Positions 11,161 to 24,015 are shown, numbered from the stretch's first letter. The stretch: DNA of 64,000 nucleotides from Ridgeia piscesae (GCA_025642075.2 JAODUO010000195.1:165001-229000), one strand, 5' to 3'. Program-made: numbers and translations. Notes: generated by a model from the letters alone, not told the origin.

Positions 11161-11408
11161 TAGCTGACCTTGGAGCCATTATTCGGCTGCGCCGTCACAC
11201 ATTTGGAGTTTTCCACAGACGGTGTGCCATGAACATATATCAATATCTCTAATCTATTTTATTTAAAATCTCTAATATTATTTAGAGAGTTTGTTATTTA
11301 GTACTAACATAATTGTCTTATTCAAATGACAAATGAAAGCGTTTGTCATGCAATCGTACTGAAGAATACATAAACGACAACACATCACTAAACCTTGCAT
11401 TGTATGAT

Positions 11409-11522
<114 letters not shown>

Positions 11523-12127
11523 ACTAACAAAATCAAACACGTTTTTTACCAGATCTGTCCGTCACTAATATTACTTGTACCCATACGATAATTGGCGAGA
11601 GACAATTAGGCACGCCGATTTTCCATGGCAGTCCTGTTTGGTAATTCAAAATTATCGGCCAGCTGACTCAATCCACATCACCCACATGGCCCCGTCCCAA
11701 AAGGCAGATGGTCCGTGCTTAAGTGTCTAACAAGTCCTCGCGTAGTAAGTATTGCGCCGTTCGCCGAATCGAGCCAACTGCATCATGCACGTTAAATGTA
11801 ACCTGTTGGCGGCCTTGGTGGAGAAGAGTGTAATGGGGCGGGACGAGGGAGTCGTAAGCATTGTTACTAGACCACTGAGTCTGCCCGAATGCAGTCATTG
11901 TTCAGCGGCAGAGTTGCACATTGGGTGTGTTCCACCAGGTTCAAACGCCAACCAACGGTACACCATGATAAAGTACACCGTCGCTTAGAAAAATAAGTCA
12001 CGTTTTACAAAACTAAACATTAACAACATGCCATGCGTTCAGTGATATCATGTATCTCACGGATCGTCTATAAAGCACCTTCAGTTGATTGAAGGCAGAA
12101 TTATATATGTGTCTATTTCAAAACTAG

Positions 12128-12371
12128 TTTGTTGCGACAACTCAATTCACATCAGTTGTCCGTCTGGCGCGTTGACGTTAATTCCGCCTTCTACGGCCGT
12201 CTCGACAACATCACGTGTCCGGCTGGATCAATGATATGCTATCGTGTAGTCTGCCCGGAGCTACCGACAAAATGTGGAAGATCTGACAGGACAAAGACTG
12301 CGTGTGTTACGTCGGCGGATCATACCAGAATCCTTGCTGGAGCAACAATAAATAGTTCACCTACGAATGTC
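12128..12371 (+). pseudogene. Isolated SUEL-type lectin pseudo-exon
   Basis: Homologous to the lectin exons of the 39-61 kb cluster. It retains IHISCPSGA, then after a one-base deletion SAFYGRLDNITCP, a CSLPGATDK-like stretch and a QDK-like stretch, ending at FTYECR with the donor 'gaatgtcgat|gtaagt' preserved. In-frame stops, several indels and loss of the DPC motif show it is dead. It lies about 27 kb from the cluster, on the plus strand, with no EGF exon nearby. It is either a dispersed fragment or a relic of a formerly larger array. Confidence 0.75.
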
Positions 12372-12743
12372 GATGTAAGTAATTGAATATGTAATGACTT
12401 AATTGTGTGTACACTTTTGTCGCTTAAGTTACTATCACGATTACGTTACGATTATACGTCATGGCCTTGTTGTGGCCTTGTTATGGCCATGTTAGCGATA
12501 ACGATCGGGAGAAACAGTAGCTATTGTATTAATGAAAACAATGCTTATGTCACGTTACCAAATAGTTGGCGATGTTTTCATCACATTATATTTGAAAAGT
12601 ACGTTTTTATTTCAAGTTGTTCTATTAATATCCATGTCGTGCAATTGAAACCTTTGCAAACGCATACTGATCCGTGCTATTTTACTTAGTGCAACATTTT
12701 AAATAAGTACGTCATGAGACAATACGCTGAGAACAATGATTCG

Positions 12744-12890
<147 letters not shown>

Positions 12891-13827
12891 AATTGGTCCC
12901 CCGCCTCCCCACTTTTAAAACCGGATCGACGCCCCTGCATTAGAGGTATTTATAGAACCGATAAACAAACCGCAACATGGACGACGCACGAGGAGCGATG
13001 TCAAGCATCAAGCTCTATCCGCCAGGCGGCGTGGTAAATGCAGCCACACACATAGTGGCGCTGCGCCCAATACAATATTTCCAACGAGCGCCTATCCACT
13101 GTCGTACAAGAAAAACGGATTTATTTAATCGACATAGCATTTCCAACGAACATCTTCGGCGGTTCTGATAGTGACATTTTCTTTTCGTGATAAATGCTTA
13201 AAGATTCTGGCTTATTGAATTTTGAAGTCCCGGAGATTTATGATTAATAACACTTGATTTTCGTTATATTTATTGTTATTACAAGCAAAAATGCCCCTGA
13301 TAGTTGACACGATAGTTTGGTAGATGATATGTAATTATCGTGATAGTAAAATTTAACGAATGTTACAAAATACATTATGCTCGTTCAAACGCCAATACCT
13401 GTGTCACGCATGTGCAACAATACCGGATTTTTATATTGGACACTGGGGGGGGGCTTTATAGACAAAGAGGTTGAAACCGCGGTCCTAGACCTAGCAGACC
13501 TGTTCAATCGTACCGCATCTCGTCTTCTCTGGGAAACATCCATCCACACTGCAATGAATGTGCGAAGACTATCCTTAAACAAACATCCACTACTGTCTAT
13601 ACAAAGGTACTCAATCATACCGTTCAGTGAACTGAAGAAACTTTGTATTGACTGGCTCAAGGTTCGACATTGCAACACATGCGAAGCTTGGTTCTTTTAG
13701 TTGAGGGTCTGAAGCTCTAGCTACTGCGATACTGCGCCACTAGAGAGCCTCAGAGAACGTTATGCTTTCATCCAAACGTAAGACCCACAATGCTTGTTTA
13801 CTTCGTAATAATTCGCGCTGCTTTCAG

Positions 13828-13928
13828 ATTCACTGATTAAGGCAAACCTCGACGTCTATTGTCTGGGGACGATTCTACCTTCAGGAAGCAACACACATGA
13901 TCGAGCCCAGGCAGTGCTGAAATGTAAA
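13828..13928 (+). CDS. Candidate single exon, family unknown
   Basis: An acceptor (gctgctttcag ending at 13827) opens 33 codons: SLIKANLDVYCLGTILPSGS, then NTHDRAQAVLKCK. A donor-like gtaacg follows at 13929. The peptide looks protein-like rather than random (balanced composition, no low complexity), but I do not recognise it and no partner exon is certain. It could be a relic of a mobile element. The flanking DNA (12891-13827 and 14091-14825) otherwise shows only a near-repeat of a short segment at about 13600 and 14110. Confidence 0.3.
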
Positions 13929-14001
13929 GTAACGATGTCTTTCCTTTACTTGTCTTGTTACCTCGCCTACCTTTAACGAATTTAATTATAATGTGGTTAT
14001 G

Positions 14002-14007
<6 letters not shown>

Positions 14008-14090
<83 letters not shown>
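14008..14090. repeat. (AT)n microsatellite
   Basis: About 80 bases of uninterrupted AT repeats. Confidence 0.97.
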
Positions 14091-14092
<2 letters not shown>

Positions 14093-14825
14093 ACTATCCA
14101 CCATTGTCTGTATCCAGGTACTCAGTCTTACAGCTGAGAGAATTGTTTTTCAGTGATCTGTTATAAAACCTCCCCGTCCCGTGAAAACTGTTCAAGATAA
14201 GGCATTTCTTCGCCGTATAAAATTATCGTTAATATTATGTTCTATGATTGTGTTATTCGACTTTGCACTTTCGGAAAGCACCTGGCGGACAGTTCGCTCG
14301 CAAAAACCACGTTTACCGGATGCCGATAGATGGCGGCACTGTACGCGTCAGACGCCGGAGATAAGTGTTTTGCAATATTATTGTTCGGCCATTTCTGGTA
14401 TCCTCATTCATTTCGAAACGTTAATGTCAAAAAGATAACAATACGCGCAACAAATAGTATGTTTCATTGTTTGTGAATGAGGGACAGAGAGATCAATAAG
14501 TGAACTAGGATTCGGTACTCGGCATTTCAGAAAAAAGACGCGAACTGCGAGTCAGAATCACACGACAGGCGGCCTGTGCCGCAAACCACGTGATGTGAAA
14601 ATTACGCTCATCCTGGCCACGAGCATTTCGGATATTACGTCACAGTACGTCTGTATAACGCATCTCCATAGTAATCTCGACTACGTGAACGGTAAGTTGC
14701 GTTCTTTTCTTCCTCACGATTTTGATAGGTTTTCGCTGGCGAAACCAGTAGAATCCAAGATATGTGTACAAGTGTAGACCCATCACAATACAAACTACTG
14801 TTGTAATCGTTATTTTGTTCTTCAG

Positions 14826-15006
14826 TCTCACTCTCAGGAAGACGGCCACAACTTAAAAGACGATCGACACTGAACTTCACTGACTTAACTGTGCAATGGG
14901 CCGAGACCCTGGAAGAGCCCAACGCCGACGGAGGAGAAACGCATCGCAGACACAGGAGAAACGGGAATAGGCGGCGAAATACGACAAAGAAATCGGGGAG
15001 AAACAG
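14826..15006 (+). CDS. Candidate exon encoding a basic linker
   Basis: A strong acceptor (tttgttcttcag ending at 14825) and a donor (aaacag|gtcagt at 15007) frame an open segment. It reads LSGRRPQLKRRSTLNFTDLT, VQWAETLEEPNADGG, then an Arg/Lys/Asn-rich run (HRRHRRNGNRRRNTTKKSGRN with minor variation). The basic tail contains dibasic sites and resembles linker or propeptide sequence, but I cannot assign a family. No neighbouring exon was identified with confidence. Confidence 0.35.
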
Positions 15007-16340
15007 GTCAGTAGGGTGTTTTCTGGTTATTACTCCTTCGAAGGACACAGACTTCTCGTAAAATGTATTTTAAGTAACTGGACATTGTCTTGATCTATAT
15101 AGACAACATTTTGTATTGTGCATAATATATGAAAAGTAAATAAAATCTTAAATACTAATCAGTTTGTGTAATAGTAACCATGGCAACCACACCATTGGCA
15201 ATTTGATGCCATGGAAAATGTAATAGTTACATTATCAATGTATTATCTAAAAATATTATATTTAGTACATTTTCCGTGAAGTTGTGTTTGTGAATAAGGA
15301 GTAATACTTTTGTTATTAATAGAAGTATGACTGTTAATATTAGTTACAAAATCAAACAATTTCTACTTACCCCTGGGTGTTTAATTGTACTTCCTACTAT
15401 TTAATCTGGCATCTGATATGTTATTTTGTAACATATAAATTATATGCTATTTTGCAAAATGATTACTAAAAAGAACACATTTTTATTTTTGATGTTTTTT
15501 TACACACTACAACCAATTTTGTCCAAGTAAAAAGTTATAATATGAGATATTAACAAGTCACAATTTGAATGTGTAGCTACTTATAAATAATTTTGCTTAC
15601 CATTACATTTAAAACGTAATTTGTCATAAACTAAACTATTTTGCTTAAATGAAGCCTACAGTTTATGTTATAAATTACCAACCAATGAATGTTTTTTTTA
15701 CATAGGACACTGGTTACACACTCATTTTTTGTGCTGGCATAAATTTGGATTTCTGGTGACATGGCTTGCTCAACCAAATAATCAAAATGTGATTAAATAA
15801 CTACTTTTCCAGGGCTTATATTTCAGTGTATAATTGGTGTAGTACAACTTGCCAATCATTTCATATATTTGTGTTCATATGTTTCAATGTTTACAATGTG
15901 GGAAGTAAAAATTGCTTCAGCTGGGGAAGGGGTAGGCCCACCTCCCCTTGGCTTAGGTACCTGCCTTTGGCTACCCCGACATGCAACCGCATGTTACAAG
16001 CTCACTGAAAGCATTTGGAATTGCAGGACTTCTTAACCAAATTTCTGCCAATCCCACGTGTTTGATGGTGCGACTGGCCTGGGGTTGACTCCACATCAAA
16101 TACTTTGATTCCAACTAAATATATTGATTCCGATTCCACCCACACTGGCAATTCGTTTTCGAATCTAGCAAACTATTTTGTTCTGATTCAACCCAAACTA
16201 TGGCAATTCTAATTACCATTAACTTATTTGATTCTGATTCCAATTTTAAATCTGTTTGGGATTCTACCCACCTACCCTTATAATGATGATGATAAAGCTA
16301 CTATATCAGTTTTAATTCCACTAAATATTAGTGCAAACAC
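15007..16340. other. No gene seen
   Basis: AT-rich. From about 16080 to 16260, and again at 16640-16800, there are loose repeats of 'gattcca'/'ggaatc' type but no coding signal. Confidence 0.45.
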
Positions 16341-16344
16341 TGAC

Positions 16345-16545
16345 CTTTCACTCCATGTCAAAGCATATTGGCCACAGTTTTGGACATTTATTTCCATTTC
16401 CATCTGTTTGTGCCATCTCCCTCTGCACTTGTTGCTGCACCATGTATTTTCCACCCTTCCTCTTTTCCTTCTGCCCTGTGGGTTCCATATTAGTGCCTGT
16501 CTTAGGATGTTGTTTGTTGGTTTCCTGAATATGTGACCAATCCTG
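16345..16545 (-). pseudogene. LINE ORF2 C-terminal fragment
   Basis: The minus strand reads [33 protein letters not shown], a degenerate middle and [15 protein letters not shown]. This matches the well-known C-terminal block of endonuclease/reverse-transcriptase proteins (H-x-x-R-x-P-x-x-x-I-x-x-x-A-L-x-W-N-P-x-G-x-R-x-R-G-R-P-x-x-T-W), in which a Zn-binding-like tail is followed by D-R-x-x-W-R. No RT core is present, so it is a 5'-truncated copy. Confidence 0.7.
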
Positions 16546-17151
16546 CTGTAATATATATATAATGGAATCAGAACAACAATGGTAGAACCATTATCCACAT
16601 GAGGGGATAGGACGAGGAGAATTCAGATTGGGTTAAGGATGTCAGATTGCTATGTTGTGGATGGAAGCGGTAATGGAATGAAATGGAATGAAACAAGTTT
16701 GTTGGACTCTGAAATGTCATAGTTTGGATGGAATCAGAAAGATGGTTAGTTGGATTCAGAACTGGAATTGCTCTTAGTGTGGATGGAATTGGAATCACCC
16801 CAGGTCTGATTGCATCCAAGTACATCTGCCTGTGGCACCCAGGGCTTTATTCAGTACCAAATTATTGCCAGTCACACATGTTTTGGTGGACACATGTATG
16901 TTAACTGTTAAGCCAGTTTAAACATTTTAAATTGTGTCTGATGATCTTAAATGGACTACAAACACACATGTGACACCATTTACGCTAACTTCTAAAGCTT
17001 AACTGACAATATCTATGGTTTTGAAACGTTTTTATTTTATTGCTCCTTCCTTTTTTTTACCCGTCCACCCATATTTCTACCCATCCACAACGGTTTATAC
17101 CAACCCAAATGATGGGTGGACGGGTCTCTGGATAAAGCTATGGTAGCACCT

Positions 17152-17437
17152 TCACCTGGGAATTTGAAAGGCCTAATTGTAACTCAACTGCTCCTTCTGT
17201 TAGTGTTAGTCTCTCCAGTGCGTGATGCTTCCTTTCAAACATGTCATATCTGGCTTGATCAACACCTCTAAGTGGATATGTGGCACCATACAACCTACAG
17301 AACAACTCTTGCAATTGGTCAATATAGGTCAATCTCTTCCCAATATCACCAAGTAATCTACGGTTTGATTCATGATAATCATGTGTGGCCTTTTGGTAGT
17401 TGAACCAGATATGGAGGTCTCTGTTTGTCATATTTTT
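17152..17437 (-). CDS. Exon of a probable mobile-element-derived protein
   Basis: Open on the minus strand from the TA tract at 17440 to a donor-like cag|gtgaag at 17151. It contains RRLLGDIGKRLTYIDQLQEL, FCRLYGATYPLRGVDQARYD, MFERKHHALERLTLTEGAVE and LQLGLSNSQ. The L-x-x-L-Y-G-x-x-x-x-x-x-V-D-x-A-R-x-x-x-F region followed by L-P-P-T-x-x-A-L-x-x-H resembles, from memory, the C-terminal part of uncharacterised multi-copy proteins in invertebrates, probably of transposon origin. The 5' boundary is swallowed by the microsatellite. Function unknown. Confidence 0.45.
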
Positions 17438-17438
17438 C

Positions 17439-17439
<1 letters not shown>

Positions 17440-17488
<49 letters not shown>
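17440..17488. repeat. (TA)n microsatellite
   Basis: About 48 bases of TA directly abutting the 5' edge of the minus-strand exon. Confidence 0.95.
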
Positions 17489-17489
<1 letters not shown>

Positions 17490-17497
<8 letters not shown>

Positions 17498-18483
17498 AAA
17501 CAAAAAAATATATTGCAGCTAGATTATGTATTCACTGATGATAGATAAATATTAAACAGCTTGACAATTAGTAACATACAGACGGGTGAAATGACAATTA
17601 GTAATATACAGATGGGTGAAATGGCCTCATCAAGACTAAAATAGCTTTAGAAAATAATTAAGTAAAAAATTACTAAAAAAACGAAATTCAAAGAGTTTAA
17701 ACCTGTAGGTTGTGCAAGGCCCCATATTCAGTTGGAGCTGTACATTCATCCTTGTGGGCCAGGGAACTGCTGATCATATCAGTCTCCTGGCAGTCAACTC
17801 ACACAATTGAATTAAGCTCAGCCAATACTTTCTTTGCCTACAGTACCATATTCAGTTGTTTGGATTCTGGCTGTTACATGTAAATATAGCTTATAATGTT
17901 CATGAAATACAAAATGTTCAGCCACTTCTGAGCAATGTTGATTGGGATTCCCTTAATTTTCTATAGATTGTGGAAGATATAGATCTGCCATGGATGGTTC
18001 ATAGCTACTATTGCACTCCAAATATACACAAACTCTACATGTGTGGCTGTTAATGTGCCATAATTTGGACCACAGCAGCACTTTCCAAAATTCCTTAATC
18101 CATATTTATAAACTAATATTCTTTTTTATTCGTCCCTTCAAAAACACACAGTTGTAGCTGACCTTTTCTAACCTCCAACATGTTCAGTAAAAACATTTTA
18201 GGCTATGTTTTAAATGTTTTTGAATACTGATATAATAACACCCTTATTATTTATAAATAACCAAAAAGATAATTTGTTTAGTTAGCCTCTTGAAAGTGTT
18301 TTTATTGAATGTGTCAAGTTTGAAAATGTCACTTACAAACTTGTGTTTCTCAGGGGACTAAGTGCCTTATTTTAATAGATAAATTACTTAATTTAACACT
18401 TTGTCATGGATCACCAAACATTTCTCCCTGAAATATAATATAGATAACTACTTTGCTAAAGGTTTGCTTTAACTTCACATGTT
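17490..18483. other. Intron-like stretch before the 51-bp array
   Basis: AT-rich and non-coding. Its last ~350 bases (from about 18145) reappear in a corrupted form at 20285-20590. Confidence 0.4.
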
Positions 18484-21400
18484 GTTTTTCTTCAGGAGGT
18501 TAAAGAGACTGTAGGCATTTGTACTAATGTTATTGTTTTTATTCAGGAGGAGAAAGAGACTGTAGGCATTTGTACTAATGTTATTGTTGTTATTCAGGAG
18601 GAGAAAGAGACTGTAGGCATTTGTACTAATGTTATTGTTTTTCTTCAGGACGAGAAAGAGACTGTAGGCATTTCTACTAATTTTATTGTTTTTCTTCAGG
18701 AGGAGAAAGAGACTGTAGGCATTTGTACTAATGTTATTGTTTTATTCAGGAGGAAAAAGACTTGGTTTTTGACTAATGTTTTGTTTTCTTCAGGAGAAAA
18801 AAGAGACTGTAGGCATTTGTACTAATGCTATTTTTTTTCTTCAGGAGGAGAAAAGAGACTGTAGGCATTTGTCTAATGTATTGTTTTTTTTCAGGGGGAA
18901 AAGAGACTGTAGGCATTTGTACTAATGTTATTGTTTTCTTCAGGAAGAAAAGAGACTGTAGGCATTTGTACTAATGTTATTGTTTTCTTAAGGGAAAGGG
19001 AAAAGAGACTGTAGGCATTTGTACTAATGCTTTTTTTTTCTTCGGGGGAAAAAGAGACTGTATACTTTTTTACTAATTTATTTTTTTTCTTCAGGGGGAA
19101 AGGACTGTGGCATTTGTACTAATGCTTTTTTTTTCTTCGGGAGGAGAAAGAGACTGTAGGCATTTGTACTAATTTATTTTTTTCTTCAGGAGGAAAAGAG
19201 ACTGTAGGCATTTGTCTAATGCTATTTTTTTTCTTCAGGAGGAGAAAAGACTTAGGCATTTGAAATTTTTACCAAAGGAGAAAGAGACTGTATACATTTG
19301 TACTAATGTTATTGTTTTCTTCAGGAGGAGAAAGAGACTGTAGGCATTTGTACTAATTATTGTTTTTCTTCAGGAGGAGAAAGAGACTGTATACATTTGT
19401 ACTAATGTTTTGTTTTTCTTCAGGAGGAGAAAGAGACTGTAGGCATTTGTACTAATGCTATTGTTTTTCTTCAGGAGGAGAAAGAGACTGTATACATTTG
19501 TACTAATGTTATTGTTTTTCTTCAGGAAGAGAAGAGACTGTAGGCATTTGTACTAATGCTATTGTTTTTCTTCAGGAGGAAAAAGAGACTGTGGGCATTT
19601 GTACTAATTTTTTTTTTCTTCGGGGGGGGAAAGACTGTAGGCATTTGTCTAATGCTATTGTTTTTCTTCAGCAGGAGAAAGAGACTTATACATTTGTACT
19701 AATGGTATTGTTTTTCTTCAGGAGGAGAAAGAGACTGTAGGCATTTGTACTAATGTTATTGTTTTTCTTCAGGAGGGGGAAGAGACTGTAGGCATTTGTA
19801 CTAATGCTATTGTTTTTCTTCAGCAGGAGAAAGAGACTGTATACATTTGTACTAATGTTATTGTTTTTCTTCAGGAGGAGAAAGAGACTGTAGGCATTTT
19901 TCTAATTTATTGTTTTTCTTCAGGAGGAAAAAGAGACTAGGCATGTGTACTAATTTTATTGGTTTTTTCAGGAGGAGAAACAAATTGTAGCATGTATACT
20001 AATTTCATTCTTTTTTTCAGGAGGAGAAAGAGACTGCACACATTTGTACTAATTGTATTGTTTTTCTTCAGGAAGAGAAAGAGACCGTAGACATTTGTAC
20101 TAATTTTATTGTTTTTCTTCAGGAGAAAAGAATGTAGAATACTGTACTTAATTTCTTTGGGTTCCCTTTTTTCAAGGGGAAGAAAGAGCCTAGGAACATT
20201 TGTACCAAAAAAAATTTTATGGGTTTTTTTTGGAGACAACAGACTTTAGACATTTTAATAATTTTTTCAATTTTTTTTTTTTCTTCAGGAAAACACAGTT
20301 GTGGGACCTTTTCAAACCTAAATTTCAGAAAACTTTTTTTAGGTAGTTAAAGACTGTAGAATACTGTATAATTTCATTCTTTTTTTTAAAGGAAGAAGAA
20401 AGATAAATTTTTTTAGTTAGTTTGAAATGTTTTTCTTGAGGAAGTTGAAAAGACTTAAAAGACTTTGTTTCTAATTTTATTTTTTTTTTTTTCAGTCAGG
20501 AGGACCAAAGATTTTTTGTATAATATGTAATATTTTAAATTTGTTTAATTTGTTTTTTTCTTCAGGAGGTTAAAGAGCCCTGTAGGCATTTGTACTAATG
20601 TTATTGTTTTTATTCAGGAGGAGAAAGAGACTGTAGTCATGTGTACTAATGTTATTGTTTTTATTCAGGAGGAGAAAGAGACTGTAGACATTTGTACTAA
20701 TGTTATTGTTTTTCTTCAGGAGGAAAAAAGAGATTGTAGGCATTTGTACTAATGTTATTGTTTTTCTTCAGGAGGAGAAAGAGACTCTAGACATTTGCAA
20801 ATTTTATTGTTTTTCTTCAGGAGGAGAAAGAGACTGAACATTTGTTCTAATGTTATTTTTTTTTTCTTCAGGAGGAGAAAGAGACTGTAGGCATTTGTAC
20901 TAATTTATTGTTTTTCTTCAGGAGGAGAAAGAGACTGTAGACATTTGTACTAATGTTATTGTTTTTCTTCATGAGGAGAAAGAGACTGCTGACATTTGTA
21001 CTAATGTTATTGTTTTTCTTCAGGAGGAGAAAGAGACTGTAGATATTTGTACTAATTTATTGTTTTTCTTCAGGAGAAAGAGACTACAGACATTTTTACT
21101 AATTTTCTAGTTTTTCTTCAGGAGGCGAAAGAGATTGCAGACATTTTTACTAATTTTATTGTTTTTCTTCAGGAGGAGAAAAGAGACTTGCAGATATGTG
21201 CTAATTCTATTGTTTTTCTTCAGGAGAAAGAGACTACAGACATTTGTACTGATTTTATTGTTTTTCTTTAGGAGGATAAAGACTAGATATTTGTACTAAG
21301 TTAATTGTTTTCCTTCAGGAAGAGAAAGATACTGTAGACAATTATACTAATTTTATTGTTTTTCTTCAGGAGGAGAAAGAGACTGCAGACACGTGTACTA

Positions 21401-23330
21401 ATTTTTAAAACAAATTCAGGAGGAGAATTAGATTGTTGACTTGACATGTGTACTAATTTCATAGTTTTTCTTCAGGAGGAAAAATGAGATTGTAGGCATT
21501 TGTACTAATGTTTTGTTTTTCTTCAGGAGGAAAACGAGATTTTATACTTGTAACTAATTTCATAGTTTTTCTTCAGGTGGAGAACGAGATTGTAGACATT
21601 TGTACTAATGTTATTGTTTTTCTTCATGAGGAGAAAGATACTGTAGGCATTTGTACTAATTTATTGTTTTTCTTCAGGAGGAGAAAGAGACTGTAGGCAT
21701 TTGTACTAATTTATTGTTTTTCTTCAGGAGAAAGAAAGATATTTAGGCATGTGTACTAATTTTATTGGTTTTTTCAGGAGGAGAAACAAATTGTAGCATG
21801 TGTACTAATTTCATTCTTTTTTTCAGGAGGAGAAAGAGACTGCCCACATTTGTACTAATTGTATTGTTTTTCTTCAGGAAGAGAAAGAGACCATAGACAT
21901 TTGTACTAATTTTATTGTTTTTCTTCAGGAGGAGAAAGAGACTGTAGACATTTGTATTAATTTCAATGTTTTTCTTCAGGAGGAGAAAGAGACTGTATAC
22001 ATTTGTACTAATTATATTGTTTTTCTTCAGGAAGAGCAAGAGACTGTAGACATTTGTACTAATTTATTGTTTTTCTTCAGGAGGAGAAAGATACTGTAGA
22101 TATGTGTATTAATTTCATTGTTTTTCTTCAGGAGAGAAAGAGACTGTAGACATGTGTATTAATTCATTGTTTTTTTCAGGAGGAGAAAGAGACTGTATAT
22201 ATTTGTACTAATTTATTGTTTTTCTTCTGGTGGAGAAAGATACTGTAGACATTTGTACTAATTTTATTGTTTTTCTTCAGGAGGAGAAAGAGACTGTAGA
22301 CATTTGTACTAATTTATTAGGTTTTTTTCAGGAAAGAAAAGAGAGACTGTAGACATTTGTACTAATTTTATTGTTTTTCTTCAGGAGGAGAAAGAGACTG
22401 TAGACATTTGTACTAATTTTATTCTTTTTCTTCAAGGAGGAAAAAGAGAGACATTTGTACTAATTTTATTGTTTTTCTTCAGGAGGAGAAAGAGACTGTA
22501 GACATTTGTACTAATTTATTCTTTTTCTTCAGGAGGAGAAAGAGACTGTAGACATTTGTACTAATTTTATTGTTTTTCTTCAGTCAGGAGGAAAAAAAAA
22601 AGAGACTAGACATTTGTATTAATTTATTGTTTTTCTTCGGGAAAGAAAGAGACTGTAGACAGTTATACTAATTTTATTGTTTTTCTTCAGTCAAGGAGAA
22701 AGAGACTGTATACATTTGTACTAATTTTATTTTTTTTTCTTTAGGAGGAGAAAGAGACTATATACATTTGTACTAATTTTATTGTTTTTCTTCAGGAGGA
22801 GAAAGAGATTGTAGACATTTGTACTAATTTCATTGTTTGTTCTTCAGGAGGAGAAAGAGACTATAGACATTTGTACTAATGTTATTTGTTTTTTTCAGGA
22901 GGCGAAAGAGACTGCAGACAATTTTTTGTTTCTTAAAAAAAATTCTAAACATGTGTATAAAGACTGTAGACATTTGTAGAAAGTTTCTTGTTTTCCTTCA
23001 GGAGGAGAAAGATACTGCAGATATTTGTACTAATTTTATTGTTTTTCTTCAGGAGGAAAAGAGACTGCAGACATTTGTATTAATTTCATAATTTCTTTCA
23101 GGAGGTGAATGAGATTGTTGACATGTGTACTAATTTCATAGTTTTTCTTCAGGTCAAGAATGAGATTGGAAAAATTTGTACTAATTGTTTAGTTTTTCTT
23201 CAGGTGGAGAATGAGATTTTAGACGTGTAATAATTTCATAGTTTTTCTTCAGGTGGAGAACGAGATTGTAGACATGTGTCCTACTTTCCAACTTTTTCTT
23301 CAGATGGAGACGTAAAAAGTTGCTCTGTTT
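18484..23330 (+). repeat. 51-bp minisatellite whose unit is a complete 3' splice site
   Basis: About 4.85 kb of head-to-tail copies of a 51-base unit. It can be read as a branch-point-like TACTAAT, a T-rich tract (tttattgtttttcttcag) and then purine-rich 'gaggagaaagagactgtaga'. By length this is on the order of 90 copies. Units at 20590-22900 are well kept. Units at 18700-20280 carry many indels and homopolymer changes. The unit is 17 codons long and open in one plus frame (EEKETVDICTNFIVFLQ), but indels break that frame repeatedly. The last units grade into the acceptor of the real exon at 23429 (ttcag|gtggagaacgagat versus ttcag|gtggactacgagat), so the array seems to be derived from that exon boundary. 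Confidence 0.9.
20285..20565. other. Corrupted second copy of the array's left flank
   Basis: Matches 18145-18490 (shared: 'acacagttgt', 'ccttttc', a 'tttttagttag'-like stretch, then 'cttcaggaggttaaagag'), but with many deletions and homopolymer changes. It lies in the middle of the 51-bp array and is best explained as an unpolished assembly join. Confidence 0.55.
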
Positions 23331-23428
23331 CTTCAGGTTGAATAAAAAGATCATGCACTTTTTTTAGGAAGACAACATGTTGTTAGACAGCATGCACAAC
23401 TTGTAATAATCATTGTTCTTTATTTCAG

Positions 23429-23567
23429 GTGGACTACGAGATGAGAGACAATGTATACATGAAGGAGAAGAAGCCACTGAATGAGTGGGAGGAGGACTTG
23501 AAGTCCCTGGAGGAGGAGTACAACCATATCAGGGAGGACTGGCGCACCAAGGGGGAAACAGGAAGAG
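23429..23567 (+). CDS. Charged coiled-coil exon, gene unknown
   Basis: Acceptor tttatttcag at 23428 and donor gtgtgt at 23568 bound 46 codons plus one base. The peptide reads VDYEMRDNVYMKEKKPLNEW, EEDLKSLEEEYNHIREDWRT, then KGETGR. It is rich in Glu/Lys with heptad-like Leu spacing, so a coiled-coil or long helix is likely. Immediately upstream lies the 51-bp acceptor array, downstream a Lys-rich candidate exon (24122-24208). The composition recalls axonemal or cytoskeletal coiled-coil proteins, but I cannot name the family. Good splice signals and lack of decay argue for a living gene. Confidence 0.6.
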
Positions 23568-23689
23568 GTGTGTTATGTTGTCATCCTGTCACACACAAGT
23601 ACCTGTTTCTAATTTCTATCAGATCTGGTGAAATACTTTTTCAATCACAACTTTGGAGAAGTACATGTTCCTACCACCAAGGGGCCCCG

Positions 23690-24015
23690 GCCCAAATTAT
23701 TTTTGTTTTCCGTATACGAAAGTGGTGTGATTTTTTAAACTGGCCGAATGTCCCTCCGAATGTGTTTTCCCCAATGTATCACCAAATGCTTTCCGTTTGG
23801 TTTCAGAATGTTTTCGTATGGTTTCAGAAAGCTTTCAGAATAGACCGAATACTTCCCGCATGTTGATTTCGAAAGGTTTCCTTTCCGAACGCTTTCCGTA
23901 TGCTTTTCGAATATTTTCAGAACACAGCGAGTCGACCTAGAATGGACCGAACTCTTTCCGCACGCTTTCCGAAAATATTCGGCTTACTCTGACGTCCGGC
24001 CGAATGCTTTAAGAA
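23690..24015. repeat. Degenerate short-motif repeat (TTTCCGNAYG-like)
   Basis: The intron stretch is filled with variants of a 10-14-base motif: 'gctttccgtatgc', 'gctttccgaa', 'gttttcgtatgg', 'gctttccgtttgg', 'cctttccgaacgc'. Order and spacing are irregular. It looks like an old, decayed tandem repeat. Confidence 0.6.

Noticed and set aside
17138..17440. Intact single-exon gene starting at the ATG beside the TA tract
   Set aside because: The ATG lies at the microsatellite edge and the family resemblance starts mid-protein. An internal exon with a donor at 17151 fits better.
21508..23091. 17-residue repeat protein (EEKETVDICTNFIVFLQ) from the 51-bp array
   Set aside because: The unit length allows an open frame, but frequent indels break it and the longest continuous stretch is about 70 codons. 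The splice-site reading explains the unit better.
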